Source: Thermaerobacter marianensis
GTDB lineage: Bacteria; Bacillota; Sulfobacillia; DYIH01; DYIG01
Reading direction: 5' to 3'
NCBI GenBank assembly: GCA_020723725.1
Contig: DYIG01000125.1
Location: forward strand, 1 to 5,106
DNA length: 5,106 nucleotides
The notes below the pieces were generated by a model that ran no database searches, was not told the DNA's origin, and was given only the letters and a program-made list of their open reading frames with translations. Shown piece by piece: positions 1 through 5,106 of the stretch. Each line of letters begins with the position of its first letter. Position 1 is the stretch's first letter. Position numbers and translations under genes: made by a program.

Positions 1-251
1 TCCCGAACTGCCTATGGTCCCGGGGCTGTGGCCTCCGTTGAGCCAGCTGCACTGCGGGATCTGACGAAAAACCTCCTTGGAACCAGCATCAATATCGATT
101 ATTCGTTATGGTTCGTTACGGTCAGCGCACCATGTGGGAACGTGGTCAAAGGTTTGCTTCTTCCATGCACCCAAAATGGAACAAGCCCAATTTTTACCGG
201 AATATTCCCCTTCTCATATGAGGTTGGTTCCACTTTTTCCTGGCTTCCTGG
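1..251. other. Gene-poor left flank, coding status uncertain
   Basis: No gene can be assigned with confidence. In plus frame 1 the sequence is open from the window edge to a TAA at 253-255 (84 codons), so it could be the C-terminal part of a gene entering from the left. Its stop would overlap the purD stop in a CTAA arrangement. Against this, roughly half of its third codon positions are G or C, no more than the local average, and I recognise no motif in the translation. On the minus strand an AAGGAGGT at 71-78 looks like a ribosome binding site, but no ATG, GTG or TTG lies at a usable distance. A minus frame running off the left edge also lacks a start. A 10-base palindrome, GGAATATTCC, lies at 199-208. 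No convincing terminator for purD is visible. The best inverted repeat (224-231 with 178-184, one bulge) has a large loop and no T tract. Confidence 0.35.
102..121. repeat. Tandem 10-base repeat, two copies
   Basis: TTCGTTATGG at 102-111 is followed directly by TTCGTTACGG at 112-121, so 9 of 10 bases match. The period is about one turn of the helix, which would suit a protein binding the same face twice, but two short copies can arise by chance. It lies about 130 bases beyond the purD stop codon and is not near any supported start. Confidence 0.45.
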
Positions 252-1520
252 CTAAGCAAAGGCCCGGCGGGCGATGTCCCTCCTGAAATGCGCGCCTTCA
301 AACTTGATCAGATCCACAGCGTGGTAGGCAAGCCCGGCAGCCTCACGGACACCTGCCCCAAGAGCGGTAACCCCCAAGACCCTTCCGCCGACAGTAACCA
401 TGGCGCCGTCCCGAAGACCTGTCCCGGCATGGAAAACGACGACATCTTTTAGCCGCGCGGCATCCTCCAAGCCCGTTATCGGCAGTCCCGGCCGGTATGC
501 GCCAGGATAGCCCCCCGAAGCCATTACCACACAAACTGCGGCCTCGTCTCGCCATTCCAGGGTCCTGTTGGCGAGATCTCCCACGGCCGCTGCCTGCATT
601 ATGTCGACCAAATCAGACTTCATACGAGGAAGTATGGCCTGCGTCTCGGGGTCCCCAAAACGGCAATTGAACTCGAGTACCATCGGGCCATCCCTGGTTA
701 TCATGAGCCCGGCGTATAGGACCCCGCGGTAAGGGCGTCCCTCCCTGGCCATCCCCTTAACCGTGGGGATAAGCACCTCCCGTTGTATCTTTTCCGCCAA
801 TTCAGGCGTATAAATCGGGGCCGGGGAATAGGCGCCCATCCCGCCGGTATTGGGCCCCTCGTCATTATCATAAGCGCGTTTATGGTCCTGGGCGGAGGCG
901 AGCTGAATTACATTCTTTCCATCTGTAATGGCGAGGACCGAAACCTCCTCACCTTGAAGGCATTCCTCTATTACAACGCGGCTGCCGGCTTTGCCGTATA
1001 CCTGATGAAACATGATGTCTTCCAAGGCCCTGACAGCCTCATCAACCGTTTTTGCCACAACCACACCCTTGCCGGCAGCAAGCCCGTCAGCCTTGACGAC
1101 CAGGGGCCTGTCCGCCGACCTGACGAAAGCCAAAGCCTCTTGATAATCATCGAAAACCTTGAATCCTGCGGTCGGTATCCCGTAACGCGACATGAATTCC
1201 TTACTAAATACCTTGCTCCCCTCAATTTCCGCAGACTCACGGGTGGGACCGAAGACCAGTAGACCACGGTCCTGCAGTTCGTTAGCCAACCCTGCAACCA
1301 ATGGCGCCTCGGGTCCGACCACTGTAAGGTCGATCCGCTCCCGCTCGGCAAAATCGGCAATTGACTTAACATCATCGGGGCGGCCTGGAACGACCCTAGC
1401 CTCCTTGGCTATGCCAGGATTCCCCGGCAGGCAGAACAGATCGGAAACCAGACGGCTCTGTCTCATCTTCCAAACGATGGCATGTTCACGCCCGCCGCCG
1501 CCAACCACCAGGACCCTCAT
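252..1520 (-). CDS. purD: Phosphoribosylamine--glycine ligase (GAR synthetase)
   Basis: This cytosolic ATP-grasp enzyme joins glycine to 5-phosphoribosylamine with ATP, giving glycinamide ribonucleotide (GAR), the second step of de novo purine synthesis. The 422 residues match the usual full length of about 420-430. Visible family motifs, in order, are the N-terminal GGGGREHA (7-14), PGNPG (32-36), GPEAPL (69-74), the ATP-grasp loop KADGLAAGKG (143-152), QDHKRAYDNDEGPNTGG (211-227) and the metal/ATP-site block EFNCRFGDPETQ (283-294). The C-terminal domain is intact and ends in a TAG stop. The ATG is well fixed: the next in-frame upstream codons contain no start before a TAA, and a GGGGGTGG ribosome binding site lies 9 bases upstream (1530-1537 on the plus strand). 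It points the same way as purH and purN but is separated from them by two opposite-strand genes, so it is not in a simple contiguous operon with them. Confidence 0.97.
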   Translation of the reverse strand: MRVLVVGGGGREHAIVWKMRQSRLVSDLFCLPGNPGIAKEARVVPGRPDDVKSIADFAERERIDLTVVGPEAPLVAGLANELQDRGLLVFGPTRESAEIEGSKVFSKEFMSRYGIPTAGFKVFDDYQEALAFVRSADRPLVVKADGLAAGKGVVVAKTVDEAVRALEDIMFHQVYGKAGSRVVIEECLQGEEVSVLAITDGKNVIQLASAQDHKRAYDNDEGPNTGGMGAYSPAPIYTPELAEKIQREVLIPTVKGMAREGRPYRGVLYAGLMITRDGPMVLEFNCRFGDPETQAILPRMKSDLVDIMQAAAVGDLANRTLEWRDEAAVCVVMASGGYPGAYRPGLPITGLEDAARLKDVVVFHAGTGLRDGAMVTVGGRVLGVTALGAGVREAAGLAYHAVDLIKFEGAHFRRDIARRAFA

Positions 1521-1638
1521 TTGCCAGTGCCACCCCCGAAAGAATTAAAAAATCAAATCTGTCACCGATACTAAACTACGTGAGATTTTAAAGACGATTT
1601 CTATAATAAACCTTTTTTGCTTTTTAGGGGGTTTCACC
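1521..1638. other. Divergent AT-rich spacer between purD and the HD-GYP gene
   Basis: This 118-base spacer separates two divergent starts and is clearly more AT-rich than the genes on either side. It should hold the promoter of the HD-GYP gene, and that of purD if purD is transcribed on its own. I looked for a purD promoter on the minus strand. TAAAAT- and TATTAT-like -10 candidates exist, but none has an acceptable -35 hexamer at 16-18 bases. I also see no CCGAAC-type PurR box and no recognisable purine riboswitch or T-box leader. The lack of a visible promoter does not prove that none exists. Confidence 0.5.
1580..1607 (+). promoter_or_regulatory. Candidate sigma-A promoter of the HD-GYP gene
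   Basis: A perfect TATAAT -10 hexamer lies at 1602-1607. The best -35 match is GTGAGA at 1580-1585 (4 of 6 against TTGACA) with a 16-base spacer, which is weak, so an activator or a low basal rate is possible. Expected initiation falls inside a run of six T at 1613-1618, giving a leader of only about 25 bases before the TTG start. Confidence 0.45.
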
Positions 1639-1641
1639 TTG
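1626..1641 (+). promoter_or_regulatory. Ribosome binding site and TTG start of the HD-GYP gene
   Basis: AGGGGG at 1626-1631 lies 7 bases before the TTG codon at 1639-1641. No ATG or GTG at this position would fit the family N-terminus as well, so the TTG is the chosen start. A TTG start with an imperfect SD suggests modest translation. Confidence 0.6.
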
Positions 1642-2751
1642 CGTATTGCGGCACTGACCAATGCCATCGTCGGGAAAAGAGTCGCAAAAACCATATTTAC
1701 GGCAGATGGCCGGGCGCTTCTTACACAGGGAACCGTCCTTACCCCCGCCTTCATTAACAGCCTAAAGGAGCGAGGCTTCCAGAGCGTTTATATAGAAAAC
1801 GAGCTCTGCCCTGATATAGAGGTCAATGACGCAATTAACGAGGCCACCCGCGTCAGGGCAACCAGCATCGTCATGGAAACCATGGTCAAGACTCTCGCTG
1901 GACAAGAGGTTAACGTTGGCAACATAAAAAATGCGGTTCAGGATATCATCAATGACCTGCAGGGGAATTCCGACCTGGTCTTTACCCTATCGACAATTCG
2001 GAGTATAGACGACTACACCTTTGCACATAGCGTAAATGTGTGCGTCCTTTCACTGATCATTGCTTCCTCCATGCATTATACAAATGACGATCTACAGAAG
2101 GTTGGAGTAGGTGCGCTTCTGCATGACCTGGGTAAAATAAGCCTGGCGGAAGTGGTTAAGAAACCTGGTCCCCTCACAGCAGAGGAATGGAAGGCCATGA
2201 AGACGCACCCCCGGATGGGATACGACAAACTCCGGGAAAACTTTGAGATTAGTCTGCTCTCCGCACACGTCGCCCTTCAGCATCACGAAAGGATGGACGG
2301 TTCCGGTTATCCAAGGGGACTGAAAGGCAACGAAATCCATGAGTTTGGCCGTATCGCCGCAGTGGCTGACGTCTACGATGCCCTGACGTCAAACCGCTCC
2401 TACCGAGCGGAAATGCCTGCTTACGAAGCGGCTAACAATTTGATGGGGATGGCCGGCGCCCACCTGGACATGGACCTGGTCAAACGGCTCCTTGCTCGCG
2501 TCGCGGTCTTCCCCACAGGGGCCATTGTGCTCCTCTCCGACCGCCGGGTGGGGGTTGTAGCCAGCCAGTCCTGTGAAGCACCGGATAAGCCGGTGGTAAG
2601 GGTGATCACCGATGCGGAATATCAGCTAAAGCCCCCGCAGGATATAGACCTGTATAAAAACCCCGGTCTCACTATCAGCAAGATTCTAAGCGACTTCCCG
2701 GACAAGGTGAAGGAACAAATCGGGCGCCTTAAGAAGACAGCTAATGTTTAG
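1639..2751 (+). CDS. HD-GYP domain cyclic-di-GMP phosphodiesterase
   Basis: This 370-residue protein is predicted to hydrolyse the second messenger cyclic di-GMP to pGpG or GMP in the cytoplasm. No signal peptide or membrane segment is visible. Residues 1-60 form a small N-terminal region (VGKRVAKTIF, then LLTQGTVLTPAFINSLKERG) common in clostridial HD-GYP proteins. The HD-GYP domain spans about residues 110-290 and keeps the expected metal-binding set: H130, H162-D163 (HDLGK), H190 (THP), H215-H216 (HHER) and D244 (ADVYDALTS). The signature GSGYPRG (221-227) contains the GYP tripeptide. Residues 290-350 resemble the small C-terminal extension seen in related proteins (GAIVLLSDRRVGVV, then DIDLYK). 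There is no GGDEF, PAS or receiver domain, so any sensing must come from the N- or C-terminal extension or from a partner. It is on the opposite strand to the pur genes that flank it. The general class is secure, but actual activity on cyclic di-GMP is inferred from the intact residues. Confidence 0.93.
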   Translation: MRIAALTNAIVGKRVAKTIFTADGRALLTQGTVLTPAFINSLKERGFQSVYIENELCPDIEVNDAINEATRVRATSIVMETMVKTLAGQEVNVGNIKNAVQDIINDLQGNSDLVFTLSTIRSIDDYTFAHSVNVCVLSLIIASSMHYTNDDLQKVGVGALLHDLGKISLAEVVKKPGPLTAEEWKAMKTHPRMGYDKLRENFEISLLSAHVALQHHERMDGSGYPRGLKGNEIHEFGRIAAVADVYDALTSNRSYRAEMPAYEAANNLMGMAGAHLDMDLVKRLLARVAVFPTGAIVLLSDRRVGVVASQSCEAPDKPVVRVITDAEYQLKPPQDIDLYKNPGLTISKILSDFPDKVKEQIGRLKKTANV

Positions 2752-2760
2752 GTGTTGTTA

Positions 2761-2788
2761 TTTACATTTTATGCCATATAAGTATAAT
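2761..2788 (+). promoter_or_regulatory. Sigma-A-type promoter of the small coiled-coil gene
   Basis: TTTACA at 2761-2766 (5 of 6 against TTGACA) and a perfect TATAAT at 2783-2788 are separated by 16 bases. This is the best promoter match in the window. It starts 10 bases after the HD-GYP stop codon and should give a leader of about 80 bases (start near 2794-2796) before the ATG at 2876. It suggests that the small gene is expressed from its own promoter, separately from the HD-GYP gene. Confidence 0.7.
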
Positions 2789-2812
2789 AAGTCTTGCCAT
2801 GTAATCCCTCAT

Positions 2813-2832
2813 AACCGGAAGGGGAACCGGTT
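2813..2832 (+). other. Leader hairpin with purine-rich loop
   Basis: AACCGG (2813-2818) pairs with CCGGTT (2827-2832) in six perfect base pairs around the 8-base loop AAGGGGAA. Only one T follows the stem before GCC, so it is unlikely to be an intrinsic terminator for the HD-GYP gene. It lies in the predicted leader of the small gene, and its GGGG loop is complementary to the C run at 2853-2858. Confidence 0.55.
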
Positions 2833-2850
2833 TGCCTTGGCGAAATAGAA

Positions 2851-2869
2851 CACCCCCCAAAGGAGGTGA
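2851..2869 (+). promoter_or_regulatory. Strong SD inside a potential sequestering hairpin
   Basis: AAAGGAGGTGA at 2859-2869 matches the anti-SD end of 16S rRNA over 11 bases. Its spacing of 6 bases to the ATG at 2876 favours that ATG over the TTG at 2873, which would be only 3 bases away. The same SD can pair with the C-rich stretch just upstream: 2851-2854 with 2865-2868 and 2856-2857 with 2862-2863, with one C-A mismatch and a CAAA loop. This hairpin would hide the SD, so translation may be conditional. The pairing is seen in the sequence, but regulation is inferred. Confidence 0.55.
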
Positions 2870-2875
2870 AAATTG

Positions 2876-3148
2876 ATGGATGAATCGTTCAGGGAATACC
2901 TCGACGAGCAGTTTGCATCACTCCGCAGTGAGATGGCCACCCTCGACAGGGAACACCGCGTCTTAATCGAGGATGTAGCTCGCCAGGTGCGAAAGGTGGC
3001 CGAGGGACACGGAATTCTACTCCATATAATCTCAGATGTAAAACTTGCTATACGGGACGATATTCATGACTTGAAGTCGCTGTTCACGCTTTCACAGAAA
3101 GAAAATAATCGCCGTATAACGGCACTCGAACAACATGTTGGAATCTAG
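2876..3148 (+). CDS. Small hypothetical coiled-coil-like protein
   Basis: I do not recognise this protein of 90 residues (91 if the adjacent TTG at 2873 were used). It is highly charged, contains no cysteine, proline or tryptophan, and has hydrophobic residues spaced as in amphipathic helices, for example in FREYLDEQFASLRSEM near the start and RRITALEQHV at the end. A long helical hairpin or coiled coil is likely, with a possible break at EGHG (43-46 from the ATG). There is no signal peptide, membrane helix or metal-binding motif. That it is a real gene is supported by an excellent SD, a good promoter 88 bases upstream of the SD region, a terminator downstream, and an open frame filling most of the space between the two. 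It is on the same strand as the HD-GYP gene, 124 bases after its stop. Function is unknown. Small helical proteins of this kind can act as scaffolds, regulators or phage-derived proteins, and nothing here selects among these. Confidence 0.75.
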   Translation: MDESFREYLDEQFASLRSEMATLDREHRVLIEDVARQVRKVAEGHGILLHIISDVKLAIRDDIHDLKSLFTLSQKENNRRITALEQHVGI

Positions 3149-3222
3149 GCTGCTGTAAAAACTCCTTCGTCATGAACTCCAAATTGGAATACAGCGGCTA
3201 TGACGCCCCGAAGTCTAGGAGT
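3149..3222 (+). other. Self-complementary 3' flank, possible pseudoknot
   Basis: This stretch begins at the base after the TAG stop of the small gene. GCTGCTGTA (3149-3157) pairs with TACAGCGGC (3190-3198), giving 9 pairs including one G-U. Within that loop CGTCAT (3168-3173) pairs with ATGACG (3200-3205) just outside it, extendable by a G-U pair (3174 with 3199). The two stems cross, as in an H-type pseudoknot. A competing set pairs ACTCC (3161-3165) with GGAGT (3218-3222) and CTTCG (3165-3169) with CGAAG (3209-3213). AACTCC occurs twice (3160-3165 and 3175-3180). It may be a structured 3' UTR, a small RNA or a decayed mobile-element end. No known family is recognised. Confidence 0.4.
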
Positions 3223-3256
3223 GCGTCCTGGCCATAATCTCCCATACAACAATTTA

Positions 3257-3282
3257 GGGGGCTCTCGCCCCCCTTCTCTTTT
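3257..3282. terminator. Intrinsic terminator between convergent genes
   Basis: GGGGGC (3257-3262) and GCCCCC (3267-3272) form a six-pair GC stem with a TCTC loop, followed on the plus strand by the T-rich tail CTTCTCTTTT. This should end transcription of the small plus-strand gene. On the minus strand the same stem is followed by TAAATTGTTGT, a weaker U tract, so it could also serve purH less efficiently. A second small hairpin, TCTCTT (3275-3280) with AAGAGA (3284-3289), overlaps the tail. Just past the purH stop, AGCCT and AGGCT on the minus strand form a further short stem. Confidence 0.8.
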
Positions 3283-3323
3283 CAAGAGACTCTTTACAAA
3301 GACGAGCCTTTTTCACCAGGCTG

Positions 3324-4889
3324 CTAGTGCTTGAAGTGCCGCGTCCCCGTGAAGATCATGATTATGCCCTTCTCATCAGCCATCTTGATGGATTCCTCAT
3401 CCTTGATGGATCCGCCGGGCTGGACAATCGCCCTTATACCGGCATCGGCAGCCGCCTCGACCACGTCAGGGAACGGGAAGAAGGCATCGGAGGCAAGATA
3501 GGCGCCTTTAGCTTTTTCCCCCGTGTGTTGGATGGCAATGCGGGCTGCATCAATGCGGTTCATTTGGCCTGCGCCCACGCCAAGGGTCTGCCCGCCCCGG
3601 GCCAGCACAATGGCATTGGATTTTACATGTTTGACCACGCGCCAGGCAAATTCCAGTTCGATATGATCGATCTTCTCCGGCTGGGCTTTGGTCACGCAGT
3701 TCCACTCCTCGGAGCTTACCCCGAGCGCGTCCGATTCCTGAATAAGGATGCCGCCAGCGATACGCCGCAGGTCCATGTCCACCGCCAGGGCCGCCCTAGC
3801 GCCGTCAAGGTCGGGGACCTGGATCAGGCGCAGGTTCTTCTTGGCGCTGAGAACAGGCAAGGCATCCGGGTTGAACCACGGCGCGATGATAACCTCGAAG
3901 AACACGTCCTTCATGGCATCGGCAATCTTCTTGTCAACAGGACCGTTAAAAGCCACAATCCCTCCAAAGGCGGAGACCGTGTCTGCGTTATATGCCTTCA
4001 TGTAGGCTTCAAGGTGGTTACCGGCGACAGCCACGCCACAGGGGTTGGCGTGTTTGACGATTACCGCAGCCGGGACCATGAATTCCAGTGCCAGGGCCCA
4101 GGCTGCCTGGGCATCGTTAAGGTTGTTATAGGACAGCTCCTTGCCCTGGATCTGCTGTGCCCCGGCGAGGCCAACACCCCGCGGCAACGGATCGCGATAA
4201 ACCGCCGCCTTCTGGTGCGGGTTCTCGCCGTAACGAAGGTCGTTAACCTTTTCGAAGGCCAGGGTTAATTGAGAGGGGAAGGAACGCCAGGTAGTCTTGG
4301 AGATCCGGCCCAGGAATTCGGAAATAACCGAGTCGTAAAAGGCGGTGTGCCTGAAGGCTGCCGCAGCCAGGAGGAGCCGCCGTTCCTGGGAGACATCCCC
4401 GTAGGAGCGGAGTTCCTGCAGGACCGCGCCGTATTCCTCCGGGTCAACAACCACGATTACTCCCTTATGGTTCTTGGCCGCCGCCCTGATCATGGTGGGA
4501 CCGCCGATATCGATGTTCTCCAGCGCTTCCTCAATCGACACGCCGCGTCGGCTAACCGTCTCTTTGAACGGATAAAGGTTGACGACCACAAGGTCAATGG
4601 ATTCTATATTGTGCCCCTCGAGTTCGGCCATGTGCTCATCCGATTCGCGACGGGCCAGGATGCCCGCATGCACGGCCGGGTGCAGGGTTTTGACGCGGCC
4701 CTCAAGTATTTCCGGGAATCCGGTCACATCGGAGACTGGCGTTACCGGCACACCGGCCTCTTTTAGCGCCTTCGCCGTTCCCCCCGTCGATATGATTTCA
4801 ATACCCAGTTCCGCCAAGCCCCTGGCGAATTCCTCAAGCCCCGTTTTATCAGAAACGCTTATCAGCGCCCTGCGAACCGACACCGGCAT
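3324..4889 (-). CDS. purH: Bifunctional AICAR transformylase/IMP cyclohydrolase
   Basis: This enzyme carries out the last two steps of de novo purine synthesis. The C-terminal domain formylates AICAR with 10-formyltetrahydrofolate, and the N-terminal domain closes the ring of FAICAR to give IMP. The 521 residues are full length for the family. The cyclohydrolase domain (about 1-200) shows SVSDKTG (11-17), STGGTA (34-39), EGRVKTLHP (63-71), NLYPF (104-108), ENIDIGGP (124-131) and RAAAKNH (135-141). The transformylase domain (about 205-521) shows LRYGENPHQ (218-226), QGKELSYNN (248-256), KHANPCGVA (279-287) with the catalytic Lys-His pair at 279-280, DTVSAFGG (303-310), GAGQMNR (439-445), SDAFFPFPD (467-475), QPGGSIKD (490-497) and the terminal FTGTRHF. 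The ATG is certain because an in-frame TAA immediately precedes it, and GGGGTGG lies 4 bases upstream. It follows purN after 26 bases and is almost certainly co-transcribed with it. Confidence 0.98.
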   Translation of the reverse strand: MPVSVRRALISVSDKTGLEEFARGLAELGIEIISTGGTAKALKEAGVPVTPVSDVTGFPEILEGRVKTLHPAVHAGILARRESDEHMAELEGHNIESIDLVVVNLYPFKETVSRRGVSIEEALENIDIGGPTMIRAAAKNHKGVIVVVDPEEYGAVLQELRSYGDVSQERRLLLAAAAFRHTAFYDSVISEFLGRISKTTWRSFPSQLTLAFEKVNDLRYGENPHQKAAVYRDPLPRGVGLAGAQQIQGKELSYNNLNDAQAAWALALEFMVPAAVIVKHANPCGVAVAGNHLEAYMKAYNADTVSAFGGIVAFNGPVDKKIADAMKDVFFEVIIAPWFNPDALPVLSAKKNLRLIQVPDLDGARAALAVDMDLRRIAGGILIQESDALGVSSEEWNCVTKAQPEKIDHIELEFAWRVVKHVKSNAIVLARGGQTLGVGAGQMNRIDAARIAIQHTGEKAKGAYLASDAFFPFPDVVEAAADAGIRAIVQPGGSIKDEESIKMADEKGIIMIFTGTRHFKH

Positions 4890-4915
4890 TTAACCACCCC
4901 ATTGGAAAATATAAA

Positions 4916-5106
4916 TCACTTAACAGCAAAATCCTTGATGACAACCCGCCTGCCGGAAACAGTCAAACGGCCCTCGGCATAGAGCTGCAAAGCTATCGGC
5001 AGAATGCGGTGTTCCTCCTTCAATACCCTGGCTGAAAGCGTCTCCACCGTGTCGCCTTCCATTACCAATACAGGGGCCTGCATAATGATCGGACCGGAAT
5101 CCAGAC
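4916..5106 (-). CDS. purN: Phosphoribosylglycinamide formyltransferase, C-terminal part
   Basis: The 5' part lies beyond the right edge of the window, and only the last 62 codons plus the TGA stop are present. The enzyme transfers a formyl group from 10-formyltetrahydrofolate to GAR, giving formyl-GAR, the third step of purine synthesis. The visible segment starts with LDSGPIIMQAPVLV, which matches the LDGGPVI block of PurN; its Asp corresponds to catalytic Asp144 of the E. coli enzyme. It continues with EGDTVETLSARVLKEEH and LYAEGRLTVSGRRV, typical of the family C-terminus. The N-terminal phosphate-binding loop and the Asn-His catalytic residues cannot be checked here. The stop is 26 bases upstream of the purH start on the same strand, so the two form an operon-like pair, as in Bacillus pur operons. 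Confidence 0.95.
   Translation of the reverse strand, partial: LDSGPIIMQAPVLVMEGDTVETLSARVLKEEHRILPIALQLYAEGRLTVSGRRVVIKDFAVK

Noticed and set aside
3..8. CCGAAC resembling half of a PurR box
   Set aside because: It is a single six-base match far downstream of purD with no second inverted copy at the expected spacing and no AT-rich flanks.
783..1262. Plus-strand open frame of 159 codons antisense to purD
   Set aside because: It is contained in purD opposite conserved ATP-grasp motifs. No ribosome binding site or family resemblance was seen.
2813..2832. Hairpin after the HD-GYP gene as an intrinsic terminator
   Set aside because: The stem is only six pairs and lacks a T tract after it. It also lies downstream of the small gene's promoter, so it is better described as a leader hairpin.
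2795..2872. Cyclic-di-GMP (GEMM) riboswitch in the leader of the small gene
   Set aside because: This was tempting because of the neighbouring HD-GYP gene, but the conserved GEMM core and its two-helix layout with the tetraloop receptor are not seen, and the leader is too short.
2873..2875. TTG as the start codon of the small gene
   Set aside because: It leaves only 3 bases after the SD, whereas the ATG directly following has 6 bases and is a stronger start codon.
3327..4268. Long plus-strand open frame of 313 codons antisense to purH
   Set aside because: It lies wholly within the well-supported purH gene, its translation shows no recognisable domain, and long antisense frames are expected opposite genes with this codon usage.
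4269..4766. Plus-strand open frame of 165 codons antisense to the purH N-terminal domain
   Set aside because: It is a shadow of purH with low-complexity, arginine- and glycine-rich composition and no supporting start signals.

Overview
The window is a piece of a bacterial chromosome dominated by the last steps of a de novo purine biosynthesis cluster. The most likely source is a Gram-positive, clostridial or Peptococcaceae-like Firmicute. This rests on strong Shine-Dalgarno (SD) sites, including an 11-base AAAGGAGGTGA, a TTG start, good sigma-A-type promoter hexamers, the purN-purH-purD order known from Bacillus and Clostridia, and an HD-GYP protein with the N- and C-terminal extensions common in clostridial relatives. 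The taxon is inferred from style and not proven.

Layout from left to right. Positions 1-251 hold no confidently supported gene. One plus-strand frame runs open from the window edge and ends in a stop that overlaps the purD stop, and there is a small tandem 10-base repeat. purD (252-1520, minus, complete) follows. An AT-rich divergent spacer (1521-1638) separates purD from a complete HD-GYP cyclic-di-GMP phosphodiesterase gene (1639-2751, plus). Next comes a good sigma-A-like promoter, a roughly 80-base leader with two hairpins (one covering the ribosome binding site) and a small gene of about 90 codons for a helical, coiled-coil-like protein of unknown function (2876-3148, plus). After its stop lies a compact self-complementary stretch (3149-3222) that can be drawn as a pseudoknot, then a clear GC-hairpin terminator (3257-3282) shared with the convergent purH. 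purH (3324-4889, minus, complete) and the C-terminal 62 codons of purN (4916-5106, minus, cut by the window edge) complete the window.

PurD and PurN catalyse consecutive early steps (glycinamide ribonucleotide synthesis and its formylation). PurH catalyses the last two steps, from AICAR to IMP. In a typical pur operon purN, purH and purD are adjacent and co-transcribed. Here two plus-strand genes sit between purH and purD, so purD either has its own promoter (none is convincing to the eye) or is reached by readthrough antisense to the insert. The inserted HD-GYP protein is predicted to break down a guanine second messenger, which gives a loose thematic link to purine metabolism, but the sequence does not show a functional connection.

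Overall this is mostly ordinary housekeeping sequence. The parts most worth a second look are the leader and 3' flank of the small orphan gene and the split of the pur cluster. I did not find a convincing new multi-gene system.
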